Source: Leptospira broomii serovar Hurstbridge str. 5399 (GTDB lineage: Bacteria > Spirochaetota > Leptospiria > Leptospirales > Leptospiraceae). From it: 64,000 bases of DNA. Of this stretch, positions 36,745 through 46,610 are shown piece after piece (position 1 is the first letter of the stretch; each line of letters starts with the position of its first letter). The stretch spans positions 483,001 to 547,000 of the forward strand of contig NZ_AHMO02000008.1 in assembly GCF_000243715.2 (NCBI RefSeq). Direction: 5' to 3'. The notes beneath the pieces are model-generated. The model saw nothing but the letters and a program-made list of their open reading frames with translations, made no database searches and had not been told where the DNA came from. The position numbers were made by a program, and so were the translations under genes.

Positions 36745-37665
36745 ATGAAACAAAGGTTGATGATTATTTTTATGACAGGATTTACTCTATTTAGCGTTTT
36801 TTGCGGAGTGAACGAAACCGTAATGAATGCCAACTCTAATGCTCAAGATTCGAAGGAAGACAAACCGAGCGGCTTTTTCGAATCGAAATACGGTAAAGTG
36901 GCCTATTGGATCAAGGGAAAAGGCAGGACGGTCTTTCTTTTGCATTCTGCCGGTCACGACCATAGGGATTTCGATGCAATCGTTCCCGCGCTTACTTCGA
37001 AGTATAGGGTAATTTGTTTGGATTGGCCGGGACATGGGATCTCCTCCAACCCGACTCCTCCCTCTTCCGCATCCGCATTATCGATTGCCGAAGTTCTACA
37101 AGAAGTTGCGGTTCAGCTGGCCCCCGACGGAGCAGTCTTCCTAGGAAACTCGGTCGGAGGTTTTGCCTCCCTAAAAATGGCCTTGGAAAAACCGAAATTA
37201 GTAAAGGGTTTGATTTTGGTGGATACGGGAGGCATGAATGCTCCCGATTTTAAAACGAGAACCTTCACTAATCTAAAAGGCACTCTTTGGTTTACCGGAC
37301 TTTCCTGGACCGCATTTCCGAAATATTATCTGAAAATTCGGAATGAATACACGAATCAAATCGTGGAAAGAATTCGGGAAAAAGGAACCCAAGAAGGTGC
37401 AAAAGAAGTAAACGCTGCAATCTGGCGAAGCTTTCTTGCACCGGGACATGACCTCCGGGAAAAAGTCCGGGAAATAAAACAGCCTACTTTAATCGTTTGG
37501 GGAGCCGAGGATCCTGTTTTAGAACCGAGCTTAGGCAAAACCCTGCACGGTGAGATAAAAAATTCCCAAGCCGTTTTCTTAAAAACCGGGCACGTTCCCT
37601 TTGCGGAAGATCCGGACGCTTTTTTACGGGCGGCGATTCCGTTCTTGGATTCCATCAAGTATTAA
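36745..37665 (+). CDS. Alpha/beta hydrolase lipoprotein
   Basis: A 306-residue hydrolase with a lipoprotein signal peptide (IIFMTGFTLFSVFC, lipobox VFC near residue 20), so it should act at the membrane or cell surface. The oxyanion segment VFLLHSAGHDH, the nucleophile Ser in LGNSVGGF, the Asp in IVWGAEDPV and the His in KTGHVPFAEDP give a full triad. Substrate unknown. A Crp/Fnr-type gene follows 65 bases later, separated by a hairpin that ends at that gene's start codon. Confidence 0.87.
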   Translation: MKQRLMIIFMTGFTLFSVFCGVNETVMNANSNAQDSKEDKPSGFFESKYGKVAYWIKGKGRTVFLLHSAGHDHRDFDAIVPALTSKYRVICLDWPGHGISSNPTPPSSASALSIAEVLQEVAVQLAPDGAVFLGNSVGGFASLKMALEKPKLVKGLILVDTGGMNAPDFKTRTFTNLKGTLWFTGLSWTAFPKYYLKIRNEYTNQIVERIREKGTQEGAKEVNAAIWRSFLAPGHDLREKVREIKQPTLIVWGAEDPVLEPSLGKTLHGEIKNSQAVFLKTGHVPFAEDPDAFLRAAIPFLDSIKY

Positions 37666-37696
37666 TCCGAAACTTTTTGAGATTACAAAATAAGTA

Positions 37697-37730
37697 GATA
37701 GGATGACCTTTAGCAAAGAGTCATCCTATC
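37697..37730 (+). promoter_or_regulatory. Near-perfect hairpin ending at the Crp/Fnr start codon
   Basis: GATAGGATGAC (37697-37707) pairs with GTCATCCTATC (37720-37730); CTTT/AAAG continues the stem with one bulged A and a 3-nt AGC loop, about 15 bp in all. The last paired base is next to the ATG at 37731. It encloses every possible ribosome site. No T-run follows, so it is not an intrinsic terminator. Confidence 0.6.
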
Positions 37731-38351
37731 ATGGAAGCTGATAAAATTAATCAGGATACTCCCGAATGGGATCGAATCTTCGAGGCGGTCAATAGGCTTT
37801 CCGGAATTTCCAAGACAATTTGGAACGAGGCCGGTCGGCTTTATACTTTAAGAAAGATCGGATACGGCGATTTTTTTATCAAACAGGGAAAGATCCCGAC
37901 GGAATTTGCCTTCGTATTTTCCGGACAGCTTCGCGAGTATTACGTAACCGACAAAGGCGACGAGTATATTAAGAGTTTCTGTTTTCCCGGAGAATTTACC
38001 GGATCCTATTTCGATCTACTGTCCGGCCATCCGTCCACTTGTAATATCCGAGCGATATCCGATTGCGTGTTGGGTGTGGCTAAATTTTCCGATTACACCG
38101 AACTCTATGAAAAGAACATAGCCTGGGAAAGATTAGGAAGAAGGACCGCGGAATTACTCTTTATAAAAAAAGCGAGGCGGGAATACGAACTATTGGCCCT
38201 TTCCGCCGAGGAAAGATACGAATCTCTAAAAAAGGCTTATCCGGGAATCGAGGAGCTAGTACCTCAATATCATATCGCTTCGTATTTGGGAATCACCCCC
38301 GTAAGCCTGAGTCGAATCCGATCCAAACTATCTAAATCACGAAACGAATAA
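37731..38351 (+). CDS. Crp/Fnr family transcriptional regulator
   Basis: A 206-residue regulator: N-terminal cyclic-nucleotide-binding beta-roll (about 35-135; YGDFFIKQGKIPTEFAFVFSGQLREYY) and a C-terminal helix-turn-helix (IASYLGITPVSLSRIRSKL). No Cys cluster for an Fe-S centre, so it is not a classic oxygen-sensing Fnr. The key cAMP contacts are not obvious, so the ligand is uncertain. The ATG abuts a stable hairpin, which suggests translational control or an operator. Followed by a strong terminator shared with the convergent acyl-CoA dehydrogenase. Confidence 0.92.
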   Translation: MEADKINQDTPEWDRIFEAVNRLSGISKTIWNEAGRLYTLRKIGYGDFFIKQGKIPTEFAFVFSGQLREYYVTDKGDEYIKSFCFPGEFTGSYFDLLSGHPSTCNIRAISDCVLGVAKFSDYTELYEKNIAWERLGRRTAELLFIKKARREYELLALSAEERYESLKKAYPGIEELVPQYHIASYLGITPVSLSRIRSKLSKSRNE

Positions 38352-38383
38352 AAAAAACGCCGGAAGATTTTTCCTCCGGCGTT
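38350..38383 (-). terminator. Intrinsic terminator of the acyl-CoA dehydrogenase
   Basis: AACGCCGGA (38356-38364) pairs with TCCGGCGTT (38375-38383); on the minus strand it ends in a run of seven to eight T. It may also stop the convergent Crp/Fnr transcript, less well. Confidence 0.8.
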
Positions 38384-38414
38384 CTTCGTTTCGTAGATTT
38401 TATTTTGCTACGAA

Positions 38415-39578
38415 TTATTTTGCGGAAGCAGCCTCGCGAATCACATATGCTGCAATCTCGTTCTTCTGGATCTGAGTGGTTCCTTCGAAGATGCAGAGAA
38501 TTTTAGCGTCGCGCATAAGCTTTTCAACGGGATATTCTTTCGTGTATCCGTAACCGCCGTAGATTTGGACCGCATCAATTGCAGCCTTCATTGCAGTTTC
38601 CGAGCAGTATGCTTTTGCAATCGCCGAATATTTTGGAAGACGAGGGTCCTCCGCATCAGACATACGGGCCGACAGGTAGCAAATTTGGCGAGCGGTTTCG
38701 ACTCCGATCGACATATCGGCCAACATGTGTTGAACTGCCTGGAAACTAGAAATCTTGGATCCAAATTGTTCGCGTTGGCGCGCATATTTGGATGCGTGAT
38801 CCAAAGCAGCCTGCGCAACACCTACACCCATTGCAGCGACGTACGGACGTGACGCGTTCAATGTTTGAAGAGCGTAAATAAATCCTAGGTTTTCTTTTCC
38901 GATCATATTAGCTTCTTCTACAGCGCAATCTTCGAAGATAATTTGGCGGGTATCCGATGCGCGAATTCCGAGTTTATCTTCTTTCTTACCTACTATCAGA
39001 CCGGGAGTTTCGCGTTTCACATAAAAACAGGAAACACCGCGGGTTCCGCGACCTTTATCGGTATAAGCGAATACCGTGTAAGCGCCTGCACTACCGCCAC
39101 CGGTAATCCATTGCTTAGTTCCGTTAATGACCCATTTATCGCCTTTCTTAACGGCAGTTGTGCTCATTCCCGGAACATCCGAACCTGCGCCCGGCTCCGA
39201 GAGACAGAAAGATACTCCGTATTCTCCGTCGATGACAGGCTGAAGCCATTTTTTCTTTTGTTCGTGGCTTGCGCCTTTTAGAATCGGAAGTATCCCCAAA
39301 CCGGTATAACCGAAACAAAGGCTAATACCGAGGCATCCCCGGGAAAGTTCTTCGGTTACAAGGCATTGTTCTACGGATCCGAGTCCCCAGCCGCCGTATT
39401 CTTCGGGGATGGTAAGACCGTTCACACCAAGCTCGGTTCTCATTCTGTTGATAAGTTCTTCGGGGTGTTTATTCTCTTCGTCCCAGTGGATCGCTACTTC
39501 GTGGGTAATCTCTTTTTTTACGAAATTGCGGATCGTATCTCTAATTTCGATCTGTTGCTCAGTCAGTTCCTGGTACAT
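38415..39578 (-). CDS. Acyl-CoA dehydrogenase
   Basis: A 387-residue flavoenzyme of fatty-acid beta-oxidation. FAD/substrate segments CLSEPGAGSDVPGMST and WITGGGSAGAYTVFA, the helical C-terminal domain, and the catalytic Glu E365 in CIFEGTTQIQKNEIA are clear. Cytoplasmic; it introduces the trans-2 double bond and passes electrons to ETF. GAAGGG precedes the ATG. Leptospira lives on long-chain fatty acids, so this is a core catabolic enzyme. A perfect operator-like repeat next to a TATAAA box about 160 bases upstream suggests repression by a TetR-type regulator. Confidence 0.95.
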   Translation of the reverse strand: MYQELTEQQIEIRDTIRNFVKKEITHEVAIHWDEENKHPEELINRMRTELGVNGLTIPEEYGGWGLGSVEQCLVTEELSRGCLGISLCFGYTGLGILPILKGASHEQKKKWLQPVIDGEYGVSFCLSEPGAGSDVPGMSTTAVKKGDKWVINGTKQWITGGGSAGAYTVFAYTDKGRGTRGVSCFYVKRETPGLIVGKKEDKLGIRASDTRQIIFEDCAVEEANMIGKENLGFIYALQTLNASRPYVAAMGVGVAQAALDHASKYARQREQFGSKISSFQAVQHMLADMSIGVETARQICYLSARMSDAEDPRLPKYSAIAKAYCSETAMKAAIDAVQIYGGYGYTKEYPVEKLMRDAKILCIFEGTTQIQKNEIAAYVIREAASAK

Positions 39579-39736
39579 TCGGTTCCCTTCTTAAGAGAGT
39601 TTCTATTCCTAATTTTTGAGGATAGGCGATTAGATCAACTAAAACCTTTGTGAACAACCGCTCAAATCGTCTAGAATGGGACAGAATTCGACTAAAACGC
39701 AAATTTTTATCGTATAGGGGCCTAGGATTCAATGAT

Positions 39737-39759
39737 TTTATACAGAACGTTCGTTCTGT
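39737..39759 (-). promoter_or_regulatory. Operator-like inverted repeat beside a -10 box, acyl-CoA dehydrogenase promoter
   Basis: ACAGAACG-TT-CGTTCTGT (39742-39759) is perfect. On the minus strand TATAAA (39737-39742) follows directly, so a bound protein would cover the -35/-10 spacer. The form suits a TetR-family dimer. No TetR gene is in the window. Confidence 0.55.
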
Positions 39760-39846
39760 TCCATCATTTACCTTCTACAAATCTATCGATGGGAAAGTAT
39801 AGACTCAAGCTGGATCCGACCCATCGACGTATCGGTAATATTCGAT

Positions 39847-40620
39847 TTACTCGACTTCCTCGAACATGATCTTGAAAATATCCGACTTGGGGAGGGCCTT
39901 TTTTTCCAGTATGGTAACCGGAACGCGTAACTCTAATTTTTTGAGTCTAGATTTTGAATAGCTCTGACGAGAATTATCTTTCAACTCCATGACTATTTCC
40001 AAATCGTTCTGCGTAACCGCTCTACCCTCCACGATAGAACCGTCTTTAAAATGAGCCTTATCGATAACGGTTCCCGAAGGATCCGGTGCGGAAATCTCCA
40101 AGAAAATAGTTTCCGAGTCAAAACCGATCACCTTTGCGAGAAATGTCTCTCCATTTCTCGGCTGAATCGTGACCTTACCGGTCATAGCCATTCGGTGTAT
40201 CTTTTGATCTATGCTTTCCTCTCGATCATTCCAATGGTTCGCAAATAAATTCTCTTCGCAAAATTCCACGATGATCGTTCGTTTCGTAAGGGAGGTCAAC
40301 CAGCCTAACAGAACCGTTACGGTATAATCATGCCAACGTGCAGCTTCAGTTACCCGGATCGTCTGGCCAAGAGGAGGCTCCGGAATTGGCGAGTTTAATG
40401 CCGGAATTAAGCCGAAGAATATCGGAGACTGCCATGCGGGGACCAAGCCTCCAAGGAACGCCCAGCGCGATTTAGTCGAATGGACCTTGCATTGAGAGGA
40501 AGTCTCCGCCGCCAATACGATCCGTTTTTCAGGATTAGAACTAATTCGCTTTTCTACGGTGCAAGAAGTTAGCCAAATCATCGCGGCGAAAAAAATAATC
40601 CAAGTCGATCCAATTCGCAT
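39847..40620 (-). CDS. Hypothetical lipoprotein
   Basis: A 257-residue protein with a signal peptide and lipobox WLTSC near residue 20. The first half has a second hydrophobic patch (RWAFLGGLVPAWQSPIFFGLIPALNSP). The second half (from about 140) is a repeated beta-strand pattern, IQPRNGETFLAKVIGFDSETIFLEI then GSIVEGRAVTQNDLEIVMEL, which resembles SH3-like or KOW-like strands, but I cannot name the family. The final segment VTILEKKALPKSDIFKIMFEEVE is charged. Function unknown. Confidence 0.7.
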   Translation of the reverse strand: MRIGSTWIIFFAAMIWLTSCTVEKRISSNPEKRIVLAAETSSQCKVHSTKSRWAFLGGLVPAWQSPIFFGLIPALNSPIPEPPLGQTIRVTEAARWHDYTVTVLLGWLTSLTKRTIIVEFCEENLFANHWNDREESIDQKIHRMAMTGKVTIQPRNGETFLAKVIGFDSETIFLEISAPDPSGTVIDKAHFKDGSIVEGRAVTQNDLEIVMELKDNSRQSYSKSRLKKLELRVPVTILEKKALPKSDIFKIMFEEVE

Positions 40621-40982
40621 AATATAGAATCACTTCTCTTAAATTTTGGTTTCGGGAAATTCAATATCGAAGTTTCCCTGTACGGTAAAAGGCTATCCAC
40701 CATGCTTCGATTCACAAGCAAAAACTTTCTGATAAGCGAAGAGCCGCCAAACTATGAATTGATTCCTGTCCTTCGAAAGTAGTAGGAAGCGAATCCTCCT
40801 TAAATAATCTTTTAGTTTTCAAAAACTTAGTGCCTTTAATTTCTTGCTATTTTACTGATTTCTTTGCTAAATGTAATGAGCTTAAGCGAAACGCCAAATT
40901 GCAAGCGGCCCGGTCATTTAAAGTTCCCGATCTTCCATTGAATGACAACTTGATGGCGCTAGGCGGAACAGGAAGGCTGACG
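40621..40982. other. Intergenic region upstream of a fibronectin-like lipoprotein
   Basis: No gene recognised. The frame of the downstream lipoprotein is open back to 40830, but that part lacks a ribosome site and protein-like composition. Hexamers such as TTGCTA at about 40846 occur without a convincing partner. Confidence 0.4.
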
Positions 40983-42125
40983 ATGAACGAACAATCGAAA
41001 ACCTTTTTGCCAGATTTTGGATCCCTGCAAAGAACGGTTAAAGTTCGGTTAGCCTCGATAAGTTTTCTAATTTTCATTTGCTTCTTTCTATTCGAAGCTT
41101 GCTTCACGAATCCAATCTTCAGGCCGTTGGTTTTTCCGACGGAAAACTCGAACAATTCCAATGCCTTAGGATTCTTTTTGAGCGCTTTACTTGGCGCCGG
41201 AGCCGGAGCAAGCCAACCTACGGCCATTCCGAGTTCCCCTGTCTTGGATACAATTCCGCCCGTTCCGGGCGGATCAGGAATCATAACCGCAACTCCTTCC
41301 GGTGTATATTCTCCGTCCACTAAAGCCCAGGTGAATCTTTCGTGGACAATCGGCACCGACAACATTACTCTTCCCGCAAATCTAACTTACCAAGCGTATT
41401 ATTCTACGAGCAATAATATGACTACTTTATCTACGACGCTTATCAACGGAACCCCGTTCGGTTCCGCTCAAGCGAACATTTCCAATAGTAACGTAAACCA
41501 ACTATTTGCGAATACGACTTATTACTTTAACGTGATCGTCGCCGACCAAGCCGGAAACCAAAGCGTTTATGTATCCCAATCCGCCATAACGATGTCAGCC
41601 GCATATCTGTTCGATTCGACTTCCAGTAGCGACGGTAACGTAATCTCTCGCGCAAATATGAACGGTCTTTGTAATGCTCGTTTTGCCTCTATGAGTGCAA
41701 GCACCTATCCCTGGAAAAATAATTGCTCTACCGTTGTCGCCTTCATTTCGCTTAGCGGCGTGGATACTATCGCGAATCTATTGACTTCAGTTCCTGGGTC
41801 GGCAATCATTTTAGGAAGTCAGGGAACGATACTAGCTTCCAATAGTGTCACACTGATGAGCGGGACTATCCAAAATACCATCCGTAACGCGATTCCCGAA
41901 TATAGTAGCGGCGCCGGTTGGTGGAGCTTTTCTACGGTTTCCGGCGGTTATGCTGCTGTGGACAGTTGCTCAAACGGTACTTCTAATTCCGCCGCAGTTT
42001 CGGGGAGAATCGGATTTCCAGATGCAACTTTTTCGATATGGCTGGATGATGCCATCAATGGGGAAGGTGCTCCGAGCGGAGCAGGCTGCGATATTACGAG
42101 GGCGATTTTCTGTCTTTGTTATTGA
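40983..42125 (+). CDS. Lipoprotein with fibronectin-III-like and C-terminal cysteine-rich Leptospira domain
   Basis: About 380 residues from ATG 40983, which AGGAAGG precedes. After a long basic N-region comes a hydrophobic stretch ISFLIFICFFLFEAC, a lipobox. A Pro/Ser linker is followed by a fibronectin-III-like domain (about 100-200: VNLSWTIGTDN...YYFNVIVADQAGN) and a 170-residue C-terminal domain that begins YLFDSTSSSDGNV and ends CDITRAIFCLCY, with paired Cys that may form disulfides. This end resembles Leptospira-specific surface lipoproteins (DUF1554-like), but I am not certain of the family. Probably surface-exposed. Confidence 0.72.
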   Translation: MNEQSKTFLPDFGSLQRTVKVRLASISFLIFICFFLFEACFTNPIFRPLVFPTENSNNSNALGFFLSALLGAGAGASQPTAIPSSPVLDTIPPVPGGSGIITATPSGVYSPSTKAQVNLSWTIGTDNITLPANLTYQAYYSTSNNMTTLSTTLINGTPFGSAQANISNSNVNQLFANTTYYFNVIVADQAGNQSVYVSQSAITMSAAYLFDSTSSSDGNVISRANMNGLCNARFASMSASTYPWKNNCSTVVAFISLSGVDTIANLLTSVPGSAIILGSQGTILASNSVTLMSGTIQNTIRNAIPEYSSGAGWWSFSTVSGGYAAVDSCSNGTSNSAAVSGRIGFPDATFSIWLDDAINGEGAPSGAGCDITRAIFCLCY

Positions 42126-42189
42126 TGCGTAACGGGGAATTCCGATCGTATCCGATTTCTATTCGACTCGATCGCTGGCTATCCGTAAG

Positions 42190-42206
42190 ATCGGAAACTT
42201 TCCGAT
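42190..42206. terminator. Hairpin between convergent genes
   Basis: ATCGGAAA-C-TTTCCGAT, perfect, between the lipoprotein (+) and the racemase-like gene (-). It is followed on the plus strand by TTCTTAAATT. A weak bidirectional terminator candidate. Confidence 0.35.
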
Positions 42207-42214
42207 TTCTTAAA

Positions 42215-43387
<1,173 letters not shown>

Positions 43388-43467
43388 TTTTAGCGGTCTC
43401 CGTGATTTGACTGAGGCATTGTTTAGAATAAACTTCGAGAGTGGAAAGTAATTTTCGAAAGCGAAAT

Positions 43468-44349
43468 CTATTCCGAATCCTGTTCGGAAGCCAATAATTC
43501 CGCGCTAGTCATATTCCATCTCCATCGAACATAGTCTTCTATCGTTCCGAATCCGTATCCTTCCGATTTTAATTTTCGAATTACCGAGGTTAAAATTTCC
43601 TTGGATGTCGGATGCGTATCGTGAAATAAAACGATGATTCCTTTACCGTCCGCACCTCGAACCAATCGAAAGTAAATACGATTCATTTTCGCTTTGAATT
43701 TCTCGTCATCCAGATTAATGCGCGGTCCTTTTTCGTACCATTCCCCTCTAACCCATTCCTTGGAATCGGAGGAATCAAAATGCTTGGACCACATAACGAC
43801 GATCCCCTTTTTTTTGAGAACGGATCCGACTCTTTTCTTTGCCTGGTCGGAAACGGGGCGATTGAAAGGTGAGCCGAAAGGCGGTCGTAAAAGCGTCATC
43901 TTTGCGGACTCGGTTCCAAGTTCGCGATCATACATGCGCTGATTATCGTCGAATTGCTTTGCGATTTTTTCATCGGAAAGAGAAAGCAAATTGCGATGAT
44001 CGATCGTATGATTTCCCACGGAATGTCCTTCTTTCCTCGTGCGGATCAGAACATCTTTATGCTTCCTGAATCCGTTTTTGATTCTGGTTTCCTTTGGGGC
44101 CCAATCGCCGCAAATAAAAAAGGAAGCCTTAATTTTTTCCTCTTGTAGAACGTCCAAAATTTCCTCCGTCCAATCCGAGGGTCCGTCGTCGAAGGTTAAG
44201 TAGGCGATTTTATCCGGAATCGGATCACCGTCATAAAAGCCGTACGCACCGTACTTTGCGGAACTTCCCGTGGGATCCTTTCGATCAATCGTGTGGAAAC
44301 AAGAAATACAAAAATAAAAAAGAAAGAGGTAGGAAATTAATTTTGGCAT
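43468..44349 (-). CDS. Polysaccharide deacetylase (NodB/CE4) lipoprotein
   Basis: About 293 residues from ATG 44349; the frame continues to 44472, but this start opens a lipoprotein signal (LISYLFLFYFCISC). NodB motifs: YLTFDDGPSDWTEEIL (motif 1 with the Asp pair), GNHTIDHRNLL (HxxxH metal site), TLLRPPFGS (motif 3) and a late FHDTHPTSKE. It would remove acetyl groups from an N-acetylated sugar polymer in the envelope. It is 50 bases downstream of a small EamA transporter, a pairing that recalls ArnD with ArnE. Confidence 0.87.
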   Translation of the reverse strand: MPKLISYLFLFYFCISCFHTIDRKDPTGSSAKYGAYGFYDGDPIPDKIAYLTFDDGPSDWTEEILDVLQEEKIKASFFICGDWAPKETRIKNGFRKHKDVLIRTRKEGHSVGNHTIDHRNLLSLSDEKIAKQFDDNQRMYDRELGTESAKMTLLRPPFGSPFNRPVSDQAKKRVGSVLKKKGIVVMWSKHFDSSDSKEWVRGEWYEKGPRINLDDEKFKAKMNRIYFRLVRGADGKGIIVLFHDTHPTSKEILTSVIRKLKSEGYGFGTIEDYVRWRWNMTSAELLASEQDSE

Positions 44350-44399
44350 ATCGAAATTAATTTCCAATTTATCGGGGAACGTTCTTGCGTAAATATATT

Positions 44400-44777
44400 T
44401 TAGTCGAACATTTCTCCGGCAGTCAACCAAACACCTGCGATAATCAATAAAATTCCGGTCCATTGAGACCAATTTAATCTTTCCTTAAATAAGAAAAAAG
44501 AAGCCAGCAAAACTACGATGAATCCAGCCGATGTGAACACCGGATAAGCCAGCGAGAGTTTTAGTCCTTTCCCAAGAACCCAACGATATCCGAGAAGAGC
44601 TATTCCAAAAGAGGCTATTCCTGTAAAAAATACCGGGTGCAAAAAACTTTTAATCAGGCCTTCGATTCCGGGGACCGCATCGGTTTTATCTCCCAAGGAA
44701 CTCGCTTTAATGAGTATATTGGCTAAAGCATTAAAAAATAAAGCCACAACGAAGACGATTACGACCGTTGCTTTCAT
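44400..44777 (-). CDS. Small EamA/DMT-family membrane transporter (ArnE-like)
   Basis: A 125-residue protein with four transmembrane helices, of the small EamA group that includes the undecaprenyl-phosphate-aminoarabinose flippase subunits and SMR pumps. Helix ends such as NILIKASSLG, GYRWVLGKGLKLSLAYPVFTSAGF and FKERLNWSQWTGILLIIAGVWL are typical. Small members usually work as pairs, and no second subunit is next to it. Upstream of the deacetylase on the same strand, probably one transcript. GGGAG precedes the ATG. Confidence 0.82.
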   Translation of the reverse strand: MKATVVIVFVVALFFNALANILIKASSLGDKTDAVPGIEGLIKSFLHPVFFTGIASFGIALLGYRWVLGKGLKLSLAYPVFTSAGFIVVLLASFFLFKERLNWSQWTGILLIIAGVWLTAGEMFD

Positions 44778-44900
44778 TCTGCCTGTCTCCCAAGTTCAAT
44801 TTTTCTTTCCCTAGAATGCCCTAAGAAGAAGGTTGAAGAATCTTCCATAGACGCGAGAGGGGGATCGGTTCCGACTTTCAGCGTCCATCCAAAGGAAAGT

Positions 44901-45773
44901 ATGAGAAAGATCAAGGGCAAATCGCGAATAGATAGAAAATCCTTTCGATTTAGAGGACTCTCTCTCTCTTATCTGGATGCCGGAACCAAAAAGGCTCCTC
45001 CCATAGTGATCGCGCATGCGAACGGTTATAGTGCCGGTTGCTATTCTTACTATATCGAAAAGCTCTCGAAAAAATTCCGGGTTCTTGCTCTCGATTTTTG
45101 CGGCCATGGCGAATCGGAACCCAGCCTCGATTGGAAGAATTGGTTTTTTTTCCGAGACCAAATTCTCGCTTTAATCGAGACGGAAAATCTAGAAAATTGC
45201 GTAGGAATCGGTCATTCGTTAGGCGGCGCGAGTCTTCTTCTTTCTTCCTACCATAGTCCTTCCCGCTTTCGGAAAATTATAGCAATGGATCCGGTAATCT
45301 TAAACCTTCCGTTCATTCTATATGCTTGGATTCTCGGCAATCCGCTGTCGAAAGGCGCCTTAGCAAGAAGAAGGGAATTTGCGAGCATCGATTTGATTCG
45401 AAAAGCCTACAGAAGGACTCCTGCATTTTCAAAATGGGATTCGGAAATTTTCGAGGATTATCTCAGGAGCTGCTTTCGTCAGGAAAACGGAAAAGTATAT
45501 CTAAGATGTCCTCCGGAAGTCGAGGCGAAAATATTCAACTCTGTTAATTTCCTAAGTCTTTATCAATACGGAAAAATTAAAATTCCGACTCATATCACTA
45601 TTCCCGAAAAATACGAAGTTTGTACGCCGAAAGCTGCGGAAAGAATCGTTAACGGACATCCCGAATCCTCTCTCGAGATTTGGAAGGACACGACTCACTT
45701 TTTTCCTTTCGAAGAACCGGAACGGACCTGGGATAGAATTCAAAGAATTCTTAATATGGAAACGCCTCGATGA
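44901..45773 (+). CDS. Alpha/beta hydrolase
   Basis: A 290-residue cytoplasmic hydrolase. The oxyanion segment PIVIAHANGYSAGCY, nucleophile Ser in GIGHSLGGASL and late His in DTTHFFPFEEPE are clear. The HANGY form with a GHSLGG elbow is seen in esterase/epoxide-hydrolase-like groups. Substrate unknown. AAAGGAA lies just before the ATG. Its stop overlaps the AraC-type gene (ATGA), so the regulator probably controls it or senses its product. Confidence 0.9.
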   Translation: MRKIKGKSRIDRKSFRFRGLSLSYLDAGTKKAPPIVIAHANGYSAGCYSYYIEKLSKKFRVLALDFCGHGESEPSLDWKNWFFFRDQILALIETENLENCVGIGHSLGGASLLLSSYHSPSRFRKIIAMDPVILNLPFILYAWILGNPLSKGALARRREFASIDLIRKAYRRTPAFSKWDSEIFEDYLRSCFRQENGKVYLRCPPEVEAKIFNSVNFLSLYQYGKIKIPTHITIPEKYEVCTPKAAERIVNGHPESSLEIWKDTTHFFPFEEPERTWDRIQRILNMETPR

Positions 45774-46552
45774 CGGATGCCAAAACGGGAGCTCTTTTCT
45801 ACTTTGAAGGGAGAATTTTATTTGCGAATCGCGGCTTAGTCGCGGAAGCGCACTCACATTACGCCGTTTCTATTTTGATTTCGATTTCCTTACCTTTTTT
45901 CATCCAGACGGAAAGCGGTGAAAGGAAATCGTATCAAGCAGTCGTACTAGCTCCGAATTTTCACCATACTCTTCTTGCACAGGAATCCGATATCGTCGTA
46001 GTTCAATTGGATCCTCATAGCACCGATTATGCGCCGATCGCAGCCCGTTTCGGAAAATCAGGTATTCATGAAATACTCCATTCCGATCTTAACCATCTCA
46101 CAGATGATTGTCGAAAATTATTAGAGGGAAAACTGGATTGTTCTCGGGCTAAATCCTTGTTCGAAGATATTCTTTCCGCAGTAGGAGCGGAAAAACCGAT
46201 GAAAGTCTCTTTGGATCCGAGAATACTCTCCGCGACTAAAAGGATGAAGGCTTCCCTTCCCGGTTCCGTATCTGTTCCGGAGCTCGCTAAGGAATCCGGC
46301 TTTTCCGAAACGAGATTTATGCACTTATTCAAAGAGCAACTCGGACTACCCGTTAGGCAATATCAGCTTTGGCTCCGTCTTCAAGAGGCGGCCTATTTAT
46401 TAAAGGAAGGAGGAAATTTAACCGAGGCGGCACATGCCGCAGGGTTTGCCGATCAGGCTCATCTAAGCAGAACCTTCAAAAAAATGTTCGGAGTGCAGCC
46501 CTCCCGGTTCTTAGGATCCAACAGTTCGGTTAAAGTTACGTTCTGCGTTTAA
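45770..46552 (+). CDS. AraC family transcriptional regulator
   Basis: A 260-residue regulator. The N-terminal half is a cupin-like sensor (about 1-125) with the segment EAHSHYAVSILISISLPF. The C-terminal half has two helix-turn-helix motifs: SVPELAKESGFSETRFMHLFKEQLG and LTEAAHAAGFADQAHLSRTFKKMFGVQPSRF. The start overlaps the hydrolase stop by four bases. Ligand unknown. Confidence 0.92.
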   Translation: MTDAKTGALFYFEGRILFANRGLVAEAHSHYAVSILISISLPFFIQTESGERKSYQAVVLAPNFHHTLLAQESDIVVVQLDPHSTDYAPIAARFGKSGIHEILHSDLNHLTDDCRKLLEGKLDCSRAKSLFEDILSAVGAEKPMKVSLDPRILSATKRMKASLPGSVSVPELAKESGFSETRFMHLFKEQLGLPVRQYQLWLRLQEAAYLLKEGGNLTEAAHAAGFADQAHLSRTFKKMFGVQPSRFLGSNSSVKVTFCV

Positions 46553-46585
46553 ACGAAAACCCGGAAGCAATGCGACGACTTCCGG
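46553..46585 (-). terminator. Probable terminator of the Mpo1-like gene
   Basis: CCGGAAG (46561-46567) pairs with CTTCCGG (46579-46585), 11-nt loop; the minus-strand tail is GGTTTTCGTTT. Lies between convergent genes. Confidence 0.5.
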
Positions 46586-46610
46586 ATTCGCTCTTCGAAA
46601 GGTGAGAGAT

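Noticed and set aside
37697..37730. Hairpin as the terminator of the hydrolase gene
   Set aside because: No T-run after the stem; it ends in the start codon of the next gene.
40847..41365. 172-codon open frame antisense to the fibronectin-like lipoprotein
   Set aside because: Shadow of the lipoprotein coding frame; no family signal.
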